A stretch of 64,000 nt of DNA, taken from contig CM037462.1 of the NCBI GenBank assembly GCA_021014325.1, positions 12,258,501 through 12,322,500 of the forward strand, written 5' to 3'. How positions within the stretch are numbered: the first letter of the stretch is position 1; every line of letters begins with the position of its first letter. The notes under the pieces were generated by a model that saw only the letters and a list, made by a program, of their open reading frames with translations, ran no database searches and had not been told where the DNA came from. Positions 34,250-45,113 of this stretch are shown piece after piece. Position numbers and translations under genes: made by a program. Source of the stretch: Plazaster borealis. Its lineage: Eukaryota; Echinodermata; Asteroidea; Forcipulatida; Labidiasteridae.

Positions 34250-34395
34250 GCCATTTTCGAAACCAGGGCTTTGGTGCTGTCTCCGGCTCGGGCTATGTCA
34301 GTATTTTTGAAAACATAAACTTTTGATGCAGGGCTTCAAACAGGCAGACAGAACCTAAGCTGGAACCGAATCCAAGATTTCAAAAAGGGCCATAC
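34250..34395. repeat. Short TIR repeat (CGAAACCAGGGCTTTGG family)
   Basis: Relatives at about 39910-40098 and 57975-58105 share a TTTTGAAAAC(A/T) core and inverted ends near AAACCA(C/T)GGCTT / AGCCGTGGTTTGG. Confidence 0.55.
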
Positions 34396-34551
34396 ATGTA
34401 GTTACAGCAGACATACCATGTAAGTCCATTGTTCTTGGAAATGTGTGCAACCTTGCGAAAAAACAGAGAAATATCACGTGTTATATCTGCTGGCACCTTA
34501 CATCCTAAACTCTCGCATCAACTGTAAGCCGCGCAAATTCAAACTTATAGG

Positions 34552-35166
34552 TTAACCACTTCACCTCTGTGGGGGGTTTTTTTTCAGAACGTTTTTTAGC
34601 TTCTTTAGTATCGTTTTCCTTTGAAAAATCATTGCCGCAATGACTTGACAAAGTAAAGACAACAAGGGCTCTCATAATTAGTTCCGGGATTTGATGTTTC
34701 GTGAGAGAAAATTTAGAAGGCACTCACTGTGATTCGCAGAACCCCGGTCGTGACCCACGGCCAATAATTTGCCATGGTATGCTGGAATCTCGGAAAGTTT
34801 GGACTTACCTCCCATTGAGCCAAATATAAAGACGAACAATGGTAGCAGCCTGTCCATTCTTGTATGCCACATTTGTAGAACAACAGGTCAAAGGTCTGGA
34901 ATTGGGGGTTACACATTAACCCCTGGAAAAGGGATATTACGAGGTATGTTTTCCATTACCTGATGTCCCTCTTTGTACAGGTGAAACAGAGCATGGCGCG
35001 GTAGGTGCATGCCTGTGACGCAACACAATGGGATGTTTGGATGGACATTTCCGTCAGCCCAAAATTGAGGGTGTCTGAAGTTGTTCCGGTCGTAATAAAC
35101 CATCCGCCGTTAGTCAGTACTGAAAAATTTGGCAGATATAGAAAACATCCTACGTGAAGTGGTTAA
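34552..35166. mobile_element. 615-bp TTAA-flanked element, CCACTTC ends
   Basis: TTAA at 34552-34555 and 35163-35166. Inverted ends CCACTTCACCTCTG and TACGTGAAGTGG. Best preserved copy of this family in the window; no coding capacity. Confidence 0.85.
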
Positions 35167-35378
35167 AAATTAAAAATGAATTATTGTCAGGATCCCGACA
35201 TTATCTCACATCCATCAGCAATGTACAAACAATTTTGTGCATTGTCCTTGGCATATGCAAAATCTTTGTATGTTTTTACGTTTTGATACAGCATCGTCTG
35301 TCAAAATTCATCCAGAAAAAAACACATTCTAAGAAAAACAAATGGTTTCATCGGGCCATGCAGCTTTAAAGTCTGTCC

Positions 35379-35560
35379 TGAAAAAAGTTCTCCTAAAGAC
35401 GAGCAGAGTATACTGTTCAAAACGTCGAGACCACACCGGCTCTTTTTAGAGCCAACACTCCCACAAAGAGATTTAGACATGGTTGTACCCGCAAGTTTGC
35501 TATTTATTTATAGTTATATCTTATTTCTCCACACCATGCAAAGCTTCAAACAACACTAAC
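35379..35560. mobile_element. Single-arm copy of the GAGCAGAGTATACTGTTC element
   Basis: GACGAGCAGAGTATACTGTT, AAAACGTCGAGACCACACCG, ACATGGTTGTACCCGCAAGT, a CTATTTATTTATAGTTAT stretch and CACACCATGCAAAGCTTC, matching 8983-9220 arm by arm. Confidence 0.75.
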
Positions 35561-36232
35561 TTTAAAGTCATTTGTATTATTTTGTAATATATTCAAAAAT
35601 TTACCAACAATATTGTTAATTTATGTACGATATGAAATCAATGCAATTTATTTATTACTGATTTTTAAATGAAATGTCGTTTTACTGTCTTCTGAACGTT
35701 ATTTCATATAAAATCCACATTATCATAAAAATTACAGATATTACCAATGATGTGATTTCCCTTTAATACGTGCAATGCCATGCATTTTAATCTGTAAATT
35801 ACGACTTTTATAGAAATTCTCAACTCAGTTGTTCAGGTTTTTTTGTTTTTTTAATGTCAGTAAATGAAGAACAAAATCCAAAACCAAAGCAATAAATTGT
35901 TATCATGCATGAATCAACTTTCAACTGATTTGCCTGAATGCATTCTTTCTTTTTTAGTACCATAGAAAATTGTAAGACACTTTAAAAAGTTTTGTGTGCA
36001 AGGTAGTTCTCTCTTCTTCTTTTTTTTTAATAACAAAGTTCCATGTCTATACATGTTGTCATCTCAGGTTCACAGAGCCACTATCATGTTTGTAAGCAGT
36101 GTGGCGTAATTCCATGTAAGCCATGCCCACTTCACACAACTTAAACTGGCCTTTTTTGAGATATAGTGGACCCTATAATGTAGTGCACCGTTCAGTTTGG
36201 GCGTATACAAAAAGATTCACCCAAACCAGTTT

Positions 36233-37862
36233 GGAGTCTAAATCCTCGGTGTCGAGTCCAAATCCTCAGTGTTGAGTCTAAGTCCTCAGTTTCAAGTCCT
36301 AGTCCTCAGTGTCGAGTCTGAGTCCTCAGTTTCAAGTCCTAGTCCTCAGTGTTGAGTCCGAGTCCTCAGTTTCAAGTCCTAGTCCTCAGTTTTGAGTCTG
36401 AGTCCTCAGTTTCAAGTCCTAGTCCTCAGTGTCGAGTCCGAGTCCTCAGTTTCAAGTCCTAGTCCTCAGTGTTGAGTCCGAGTCCTCAGTTTCAAGTCCT
36501 AGTCCTCAGTGTTGAGTCCGAGTCCTCAGTTTCAAGTCCTAGTCCTCAGTGTCGAGTCTGAGTCCTCAGTTTCAAGTCCTAGTCCTCAGTGTTGAGTCCG
36601 AGTCCTCAGTTTCAAGTCCTAGTCCTCAGTGTTGAGTCCGAGTCCTCAGTTTCAAGTCCTAGTCCTCAGTTTCAAGTCCTAGTCCTCAGTGTTGAGTCCG
36701 AGTCCTCAGTTTCAAGTCCTAGTCCTCAGTGTTGAGTCCGAGTCCTCAGTTTCAAGTCCTAGTCCTCAGTGTTGAGTCCAAGTCCTCAGTTTCAAGTCCT
36801 AGTCCTCAGTGTTGAGTCTGAGTCCTCAGTGTCAAGTCCAAATTCTCGGTGTTGAGTCTGAGTCCTCAGTGTCGAGTCCAAGTCCCCAGTGTCGAGTCCG
36901 AGTCCTCAGTGTCAAGTCCGAGTCCTCAGTTTCAAGTCCTAGTCCTCAGTGTTGAGTCTGAGTCCTCAGTTTCAAGTCCAAATCCTTGGTGTCGAGTCCT
37001 AGTCCTCAAAGTCGAGTCCGAGTCCTCAGTTTCAAGTCCTAGTCCTCAGTGTTGAGTCCGAGTCCTCAGTTTCAAGTCCTAGTCCTCAGTGTTGAGTCCG
37101 AGTCCTCAGTTTCAAGTCCTAGTCCTCAGTGTTGAGTCCGAGTCCTCAGTTTCAAGTCCTAGTCCTCAGTGTTGAGTCCGAGTCCTCAGTTTCAAGTCCT
37201 AGTCCTCAGTGTTGAGTCCGAGTCCTCAGTTTCAAGTCCTAGTCCTCAGTGTTGAGTCCGAGTCCTCAGTTTCAAGTCCTAGTCCTCAGTGTTGAGTCCG
37301 AGTCCTCAGTTTCAAGTCCTAGTCCTCTGTGTTGAGTCCGAGTCCTCAGTTTCAAGTCCTAGTCCTCAGTGTTGAGTCCGAGTCCTCAGTTTCAAGTCCT
37401 AGTCCTTTAGTGTTGAGTCCGAGTCCTCAGTTTCAAGTCCTAGTCCTCAGTGTTGAGTCCGAGTCCTCAGTTTCAAGTCCTAGTCCTCAGTGTTGAGTCC
37501 GAGTCCTCAGTTTCAAGTCCTAGTCCTCAGTGTTGAGTCCGAGTCCTCAGTTTCAAGTCCTAGTCCTCAGTGTTGAGTCCGAGTCCTCAGTTTCAAGTCC
37601 TAGTCCTCAGTGTTGAGTCTGAGTCCTCAGTTTCAAGTCCTAGTCCTCAGTGTTGAGTCCAAGTCCTCAGTTTCAAGTCCTAGTCCTCAGTGTTGAGTCC
37701 GAGTCCTCAGTTTCAAGTCCTAGTCCTCAGTGTTGAGTCCGAGTCCTCAGTTTCAAGTCCTAGTCCTCAGTGTGGAGTCTGAGTCCTCAGTTTTAAGGCG
37801 TAGCCCTCATTGTTAAATCCGAGTCCTCAGTTTAAATCCGAGTTCAATTCACTGACCATCAC
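36233..37862. repeat. Minisatellite, 40-bp period (two ~20-bp half units)
   Basis: About 40 units alternating AGTCCTCAGTTTCAAGTCCT and AGTCCTCAGTGTTGAGTCCG. The flanks are degenerate and the core nearly identical, with one 1-bp insertion at about 37408. It is far more GC-rich than its surroundings. Confidence 0.95.
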
Positions 37863-39512
37863 TCGAGTCCGCATCGAGTCACCAAAAGTGTGACTTGTGT
37901 CATACTCATTTTTATAAGTAAATGAATATGAAGTTCAGTGTTCAAATTCCAAACACGGTATCTAAAAGACACCAGGGGTGGATTGTAATAAAACAGTCTT
38001 AGCCAGCGGTCTAAGACTGGTCAGTATAGCCCGATGTCTGCCTTAGAGGGTCTTAGCTTAGTCAGTCGTTGGTCCCAAAAATGTTAGACTATGTGTGAGA
38101 GACTTGCACGGTCTACTATTGACAGATCTAGAGCAAAAAAGCTTTTGATGTATATTCATTTTCATTGAGCCATTCAGAATACATCCATTGTTATCAAAAA
38201 GAAGAACACAATAACTGATGAACTAAACATAATTTTGAATAGAAGCATTTTATTGTACAATTTTTCAAATTGTTTAACAGTATGATAATTGTTTTTAAAA
38301 AAAGTTGTTAACACTATTGCTAAAATCAAATTATTGAATACTAATTAAGGCCGGAAATCCAGGTGTCTGTTATGCATTGACTTGTGGGTAATGCGTCGTT
38401 CAAAATCCTTTCAAAATTAAAAGACACGCTAAGCAATTCACGTAGGTTTGACGGATAACGCAGTACGCAATATGGATACATGTATTTGTGTGCATTGCTT
38501 GGCATGTATTTTCATTTTAACGCATATTACGCACTACGCACAACGGACACTGGCCTTATACTGTATGTACTTTATTTACTTGAACTGGAAGTGTGCTGGA
38601 TTTTTCTAAAGGCCTACAAATTTGAAATTGACTAAATGCACTACTTACTTAGGCCTGTTGCAAAGTACCCCTAAAAGATTGTGTAAATTTAATTTCTGAA
38701 CAAATGAATCAAAATCAGAATGGATTTTAGTTCAGCAAAATCATGACGACGATTCTGATTTTGCTTAGCAAAAAAAAAATTAACAATATTTGTTCATGCT
38801 TGAGCAACTCTTTGAAAATGGGCCTTGGTAGCTGGATACTTCATGGTGGCAATTGCCTCCCTACCTCTGACCCCTTGCCTTGGTGCCCCTTAAAATGTTC
38901 CAGAACAAATAAAAAACAAATTTCTCATAGAGGTGCCCTTTATACAGACTAGGCAGTTTGACTAGCCTGTGGCCTAATTCCTCCAATATCCTCTTCTCTT
39001 TTGTCACTCAACACCATGTTGTTTGGACTTAGACTTAAGATTGGTATGCCTGACCCAGTGATAAGCGCTTGTTGTTTGGGCCTACTGTCCCTAGTCATTC
39101 TGAATCAGTCACTTTGGCAATTGAATATAGAAGAATTTGAGACTGTAAGGGTCAAGAAAAAACTGCCTTGCCCTTACAACAACAAAGTAACATGCCTACA
39201 ATATTTAAAGCATTTCCCCCCCCCCCCAAAAAAAAAAAAAATAAGAAAGAAAAAAAATCACAAAATTGTTTGGATTACACACACTGTGTTGTTATTTATA
39301 TCTCCTTGCTATGACACCATCTTATGATAGAGAATTGTCTTTTTGAAAGGAATAACAAAAATTATAATTTCCCACACCATGGTCATAACCAAGTTCAAGA
39401 TTTCCCTTTTTTATTGAAAATTAAATAAAGGAAATTTGTATTTTAAGTAATCTAATGTGAGAAGTATGTTTACACTCTGTACATGTCCAACGCTCTGTAA
39501 CGGTATAGTACA

Positions 39513-39896
39513 CAGGGCTCGAATATTGGTGGGAAAATCCTCAAGGCTTGTAGCTCAAAAATTTTCTTACATGACCAAATCAAGATGAGAAAAATGTCTA
39601 CACAGTTTAACATAGGCTCCTATAAAGTGTGTTTAATAAGTATTGAAAGCAATAAGACAAGATTTATCTCATTTGTCTCATATTGGAATAGTATACTTCG
39701 ATGCTCAATAGAATTCAAAGGTGTTTGAAGTTAACATGTTAACATCAACTTTTTGGTTAAAGATATCACACACCGAGGTATTTTTATTCAATTAAAAACA
39801 CACAAGACCGCCGAACTTGTCTAGTCACGAGTTTACTGGCCTGATGCTAAAATCACTGGCCTCGGGCCTGCGGTCCAGTGTTAATATCGAGCCCTG
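39513..39896. mobile_element. CAGGGCTCGAA-family TIR element with 5-bp target duplication
   Basis: Left end CAGGGCTCGAATATT and right end AATATCGAGCCCTG. GTACA flanks both sides (39508-39512 and 39897-39901), giving exact boundaries of 384 bp. Confidence 0.87.
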
Positions 39897-39939
39897 GTAC
39901 ATGTACATAGACCCTTTTTCCAAACCACAGCTCCAGCTT

Positions 39940-40003
39940 GGGTTCTGGCTTAGGCTCTGGCTTAGGCTCTGGCTTAGGCTCTGGCTTAGGCTCTGGCTTA
40001 GGC
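39940..40003. repeat. 12-bp tandem GGCTTAGGCTCT inside a TIR repeat
   Basis: About five perfect units expand the GGTTCTGGCTTAGG part of a short TIR repeat spanning about 39910-40098. Confidence 0.9.
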
Positions 40004-40420
40004 TAAATCAGTTAATTTTGAAAACATGCGCTTTTGGTACAGGGATTCGAAAAAGTAGAGAGATCCTTAGCCGTAGCTCAAATTGAAGCCATAGTATAAT
40101 CTACTTAAAATCTTCTATTTTATGATTTTCAAAAGTGCTTGAAAATGTTTCCATACTTTTAAATGTTTTGGTGATAAATATTCACACTGCACAGCTAGGC
40201 ACATTTGTCTCCAAATAGGAAGTATGTGTATTTTGACACAATGACACCACCACGGACTGGAGCTAGTGCCTACACTACAGTATGCACTTTTAGTGTCACC
40301 TAATGACATAAATTGGTGAAATGTCTATAGAAAATTTCTTTTGTTAAATTGTTTTGGGGTTGGGTTTTTTATTTTCATGATGGCTGCGTTTACATTTCCC
40401 AACAGCGCTCTCCCTGTATG

Positions 40421-40645
40421 GTATACATTTGGTAATGACTCTGAAAATTAATGGCAACAAAAACTTATTTTGTAAGAAGTACAGCAGCTTTATTTAGTAT
40501 AATACATTTTGAGAAACTTTTCACTTACAAGTACTGCGGTTATGGAAAAAAATCACTTTTTATCCCCAAAAATTTGAATCTGAGAGGCAAAATCTCAAAA
40601 ACGCTACCACCTTTTGAAATGACATTTTCACAGGTTAGTTGAACC
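40421..40645. mobile_element. Family B MITE, half copy
   Basis: Starts GGTATACATTTGGTAATGAC and runs through AAGTACAGCAGC and TTTTATCCCC to CTACCACCTTTTGAAATGAC. The central palindrome is partly deleted and the distal end missing. Confidence 0.7.
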
Positions 40646-41053
40646 CTAGTTTCAGACCTTTTTGTCAGCAATGACTCTCAGCCCTGGTTACCACAAACCT
40701 TACTAGATTCTATTCAAAGTTTCAAACCCTACCAACTAGGGCCTACTAACATTGTTCTAGTTAGAAAATGTCATTTAAATTAAGATTGCAGACATGTACA
40801 TATAGGCCTAAAACATTAATTAAAAGTTTTCAAATATTCATGATTTCGTCTGTTTAAAAGTTTCCTAAGTATAAAAAAGCTACGTCTGCAGTCAATGTAC
40901 TGCAACACAACAGGTCAACTTTTGTATGCAGGAATGTCATGAAAAAGATTTCAAGGACTCTTCTTTGTACAAAATAAAAATCACATCCAATTATTCAATT
41001 CATCGCCGTTCTTATTTGGATATGACTGGGTGACTGATGACATCATCATGAAA

Positions 41054-41599
41054 TCAGGATAAATGTTCCTCATCATCATCAGAGATTGAAAAGTTTCTCG
41101 CCATGTTGTTTTGAGGAGTGTTCTCTATCGGTGAACTGGACCCAAATCCAGGTAGGCGACCATCCGGTGAAGCAGACTGCCTATGTTCAGTAACGTTTGT
41201 CATCTTCATCACCACACCTTGTTCATAATCTGAAGCATGTCGACTCCGCGATGACGGAGTCCTTCGCAAGGTGTCCACAAGTATCTCTAAAGATGGCAGC
41301 TCCTGGCAAACATCGTCCAGAATCTTACTCCTCTGTCTGAGGAACGATATCTGAGCGTCTTTTTCCCGACAGGATCCCATGAGATGTTGCACGTGCATCT
41401 CCGACGACTCCAGTGACCTCCGTAATTCAGCGATCTCGCGGTCTTTAGCTCGGCCGAGCTCACGCAGCGATGACTCGGCTTCCTCATCCCGTCTCATCAT
41501 CGCTTCCGCCTGCTCCTGTACTGTACTTTCCAAGTCCTGGACTCGCTGGTAAAGCTTTTGAAGGTGTTCATTTGCCTCCTTTATATTGGACTTGTTCAT
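41054..41599 (-). CDS. VMAC: VMAC-like coiled-coil protein (single exon)
   Basis: 181 residues from ATG (complement 41597-41599) to TGA at 41054-41056; an in-frame TGA lies six codons upstream, supporting the start. Residues about 1-105 form one long coiled coil (KEANEHLQKLYQRVQDLEST, ELGRAKDREIAELRRSLES). The rest is low-complexity and Ser/Pro-rich with an acidic end, SDDDEEHLS. The EANxHL start and LGRAKDREIA block, plus overall length, resemble vertebrate vimentin-type intermediate filament-associated coiled-coil protein (about 170 aa). That protein associates with intermediate filaments; its role here is inferred from family only. Codon use and GC content exceed the flanks. Any other short coiled-coil family remains possible, since such similarity is easily overcalled. 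Confidence 0.76.
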   Translation of the reverse strand: MNKSNIKEANEHLQKLYQRVQDLESTVQEQAEAMMRRDEEAESSLRELGRAKDREIAELRRSLESSEMHVQHLMGSCREKDAQISFLRQRSKILDDVCQELPSLEILVDTLRRTPSSRSRHASDYEQGVVMKMTNVTEHRQSASPDGRLPGFGSSSPIENTPQNNMARNFSISDDDEEHLS

Positions 41600-42345
41600 C
41601 GTTATTCTAGTGTTTCAGGGTTGTTACCACTTGACTCTTGTTCACTTATTTGGTGAAGTTTTGTTTACATTTTCTTTTTCTGCCGGCCAAAAGAAGCCAC
41701 GTTGCCTACAGTTTGTGTGATTGTGTGAGGTCTCGATATAGCGGATGTGTTTACATCATCTAGCACAGAAGGCCAGGAAATTAGAACACATGCAGTACAG
41801 GGAGGTGACAAAATGGCTAATTTTGCTCATATTTCTGTTGGTGAAAGCGTTATTTTATTCGAACGAAAACTGAAATATTAGCTATAACTTACAGATTTGT
41901 AATTGATAATATTGAAATTGTATAGCTATAAGTCATTGGAAAGCATTACACAAAGAAAAAAACTATCAATAAATATTAGAAAATAAGCCGTAAACAAGGC
42001 GACAATGTGCGTGTATGCATTTATGTCATACGCTGTTCAACTTACTAAAACATATTTTGAAAATAATTTGTACTCTTCGTTATGAGTAAAAGTGTAAATT
42101 TAAAGCCCAGAATCTTGAAGACTGTTACACTGGTCACACCAACTTTTTGAGCTGGCTTATTTGGTCCAATAATTAGTGGTTAATTTACCACAGTTATACA
42201 GACGCCATTTTCCATCTATAACACGCACAATTGCATTTGTGGTTGAGTAAACTACCTCTGTACCCTTCATATAACGAATACAAATGGAAGTTTTAGCCCA
42301 GAATCTTGACGACTGTTACAGTAGTACACTAGGCGAATTACTTGA

Positions 42346-43241
42346 ACTCAGTGGCGTAACTTGGGGGGGGGGGCACGTGCCCCCCAATTGATGTTCGTGC
42401 CCCCCCCCGGGTGCCCCCCCCCCATTTAAAATCTTGACTTTTGTGATTGGAAATTTATAGAGTAAAATGTGACATTTTATACGCTTTGATGAGATAATAT
42501 CGATGTTTTTAAAACTATTTTTCCATTTACATGCAGAAAATATATTTTTTGTTCCACTCATGTCAGATTATCTTATAAAAAAATCGTATAAGTAACATGA
42601 AAAAGGCGATGAAAAAGTGGCTTGTTCAGGCCCGTAACCAGGATTTCTTTTAATTTTTTTATTTAAGGGGGCGAATGTGAAAGAAAATGTAGCCCGTACA
42701 TCGGCGCGTTAGTGCCGCCCGTCACGTACCGACGCAGGGGGAGTGGGAGGAGGATGTGCCCCCTCTCAGAAGTTCGATTTTTTTTTTAAGAATGCCCAAT
42801 TCAAGCCATTTGGTGCACCATTTTTGCGCTATGATATTGGTTATTATAATTATGTGAAAACAACTCAATTACAGCTCTGTATCAATATTACTTCTGCATA
42901 TTTAATGCTCAGACGGCGTATGCCACCCATTGCGTCCTCTATTTACATCTTTGTATATTATTTTATGTTTTAAATGTCATAATTTAACGATAATAAGTCA
43001 CAGTTACGATGTAGACTTTTTTAATTAGTTATTTTTTGCAGACTTTTTACTCTCTTTTTTTAATAGTTTTTTTTTTTTTTTTTAGGGGGGCCTTCCGACC
43101 CCCCCCCCCCCCCGATTACGGGCATGGGCTTGTTTTAAAGAAAAAGGCAAACGGAAACTTTGCCAGAAGTTCCCCCCTGGAAGAAATGGTGCACCCCTTG
43201 TGCCCCCCCCCCCCCCTGAAATGTTACCCAAGTTACGCCGC
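42346..43241. mobile_element. Middle element of the nest, CAGTGGCGTAAC ends
   Basis: Inverted ends CAGTGGCGTAACTTGGG and CCCAAGTTACGCCGCTG. The interior, apart from the 500-bp insertion, matches 7878-8170. Long C and G runs sit just inside both ends. Confidence 0.85.
42627..43126. mobile_element. Inner 500-bp element with 8-bp target duplication (hAT-like)
   Basis: GGCTTGTT is duplicated at 42619-42626 and 43127-43134. Ends CAGGCCCGTAACCAGG and CCCGATTACGGGCATG are inverted. An 8-bp duplication is typical of the hAT superfamily; no transposase is encoded. Confidence 0.88.
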
Positions 43242-43731
43242 TGCCTGAGCTGGCTAATTTGGTCCACTAATTAATTAAGCATAGATATACAGACGCCACT
43301 TTCCATCTAACACGCACAACAGCTATGCGGTTGAGTCAACTACCTTCATCTTTATTATACCTGAAGTAGGCCTACCTTTGAAAAACTCGAGTTTCAACTG
43401 TTTCTTGTTTAGTTCCATTCATCTTTTGTTTTGTTTTTCATTTTAAACTTTTTATTTCCCCCCCAGTGGCCGCCCATATTTGTCGCCTCCCTGTACTGCA
43501 TGTGTTTTAATTTCCTGAATACGCGGCTGGCCATTTATCTGTTGTTTGGAGTCATCAATGTTTGGAGCCCTTTAAATTCACTTGGTACCCTGCGTTGACA
43601 TGTGCAATTCAACGGATTTTGTCCATGTCACACTAGCCACCAGCGATTAGGTAAAACTTTTTACATTGAGGGCGCTGTTTAATGTGGTTCACAAAATTAA
43701 TATAACGATTAACGGGACAAAACAACACTCT

Positions 43732-43826
43732 ATGGAACAAAATGGGTTCACCAAAGATCAGATCAATGCCGTCAAAGTGAAACATCAACTTGAAATACGT
43801 GTCCCTTCGATCGAAGAAATACAGTG
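43732..43826 (+). CDS. Unidentified short ORF or possible first exon
   Basis: From ATG at 43732: MEQNGFTKDQINAVKVKHQL then EIRVPSIEEI, hydrophilic and helix-prone, unlike the low-complexity frames nearby. A GTGTAAG at about 43826 could be a donor, but no partner exon was recognised downstream. Product unknown; it may be a chance frame. Confidence 0.2.
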
Positions 43827-44004
43827 TAAGAACAGCTTTTGTGTGTTTTATATTTGATTAATTTTTAAAGTGATATTTTCTCTCAGACAGACCGTGGACG
43901 TACGTGGACAGACGACAGACTGGTGTGTGAGCGTGACTGTTTAATTAAATTAAAAAATCGCAGTGCCACTGCCAGTGCCAGTATCCCACTTACATGACTT
44001 ACTA

Positions 44005-44110
44005 ATTAAGTAGATACGAATAATGAATGTTTTTAAGTGCAATGGTGGAAATATTTTCCTTGGTTGAAAGATGGAATGGGTGTGCCATTGAATGAAAATA
44101 GTCTCTCCAT
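44005..44110. mobile_element. Terminus of the FBXL12-intron element family
   Basis: ACGAATAATGAATGTTTTTA, GTGCAAT, AATATTTTCCTTGGTTGAAA and GATGGAATGG match the outer arm of 52029-52760. Only one end is present. Confidence 0.6.
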
Positions 44111-44681
44111 ATCATTGTACCATGGATGGAGGAAGTACGAAGGCAAAACATTTATTAGCCTATTCGTTTTTTATATCACCCAGGTACGTACCTAGACTTT
44201 GTCATTTGGAGGAAGAACTAATCACCAACAAGATTGTACTCTGATATCCAGTAGTAAAAGAGTACGAGGGCGTTTTGTACTGCTAGTTGTGAAAGGCCGT
44301 TTGTAGTTGGTCGCGCGCTGATAATCGTCGAACACCGGTGTCTTCACCGAGTAGACACTGATGCTTCAGCGATAACTATAAACTGTGCTAATGATTGCGC
44401 GTCAAGTTTCCAGCCACGCGAATAACCAGCTCATGCGTTCCTTCGTGTTCTAGCGTGCACTAGTGCAAAAAGTATGGAATGAAAAAGCATGCTGAATAGT
44501 ACCAAAATGCGCCTAATGACGTTGGCCATAAAATGGTGTGAATAGTGAATGCGGATGAGGTTTTAAACCCCGCACCTAGCAACATCTCGATCAATCAGCG
44601 TAAATCAACTGCTGTGTAGGTCATGTAGGTGTGGCGCTCGTCTTTATGCGCACAATTAATGTATTTAACAGATAATAATTA

Positions 44682-45112
44682 GTGGCGTGTCGTGGCCGAA
44701 CGGATAAGAGCACCGAACTCAAGCTCTGGTGTTTCTGATCAGCAGAGTGTGGGCTCGAATCCCAGTCGTGACACTTGTGTCCTTAAGCAAGACACTTAAC
44801 CACATGCTTCATCCTTCGGATGGGACGTTAAGCCGTATGTCCCGTGTGTTGTGTAATTTGCACGTAAAAGAACCCAGTGCACTTTTCGAAAAGAGAAGGG
44901 GTTTGCCCCGGTGTTCCTGGTTTGATCGGCAGCATATTGCGCCATGCAGCACCTTGTAAACCATTACATGGTGCTACATGTATGTAAAGGACTTGGTCTC
45001 ATACTTCAAAACGTAGCTCCACAATACCTTGCAGGAAAATAATGAACGTTAAAAGCGCCTTGAGCGTCACTGAGTGACGGATATGTACGCTATATAAGAA
45101 GCCACTATTATT
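44682..45112 (+). mobile_element. tRNA-Leu(CAA)-derived SINE, full length
   Basis: GTGGCGTGTCGTGGCCGAAC head, ACTCAAGCTCTGG anticodon arm, GGGCTCGAATCCC box B, conserved central body, tail TATATAAGAAGCCACTATTA. Best intact copy in the window with 49060-49395. Confidence 0.92.
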
Positions 45113-45113
45113 A

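Larger units (their letters stand above)
33893..41053. other. Intergenic, FKTN to VMAC-like gene (convergent)
   Basis: Contains TIR elements, the 40-bp minisatellite and other repeats listed separately. About 35560-36230, 38120-38350 and 40650-41050 are AT-rich with nothing recognised. A short inverted element at about 38347-38556 (AAGGCC...GTGTC ends) is probable. Confidence 0.6.
41774..43517. mobile_element. Outer TIR element of a three-level nest, upstream of VMAC-like gene
   Basis: Arms 41774-41812 and 43479-43517 are inverted over 39 positions with two mismatches (both contain CATGCAGTACAGGGAGG or its complement). Inside, a ~190-bp segment (CCCAGAATCTTGA...GAGCTGGCT) is tandemly duplicated, and the second copy is split by another element. 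It starts 174 bases upstream of the VMAC-like ATG. Confidence 0.82.

Noticed and set aside
36233..37862. CRISPR array
   Set aside because: Units are contiguous with no unique spacers, in a eukaryotic intergenic region; it is a minisatellite. The same applies to the 54-bp array.
41287..41487. 66-aa minus-strand frame inside the VMAC-like gene
   Set aside because: Out-of-frame shadow; the 181-codon frame has the coherent coiled-coil heptads.
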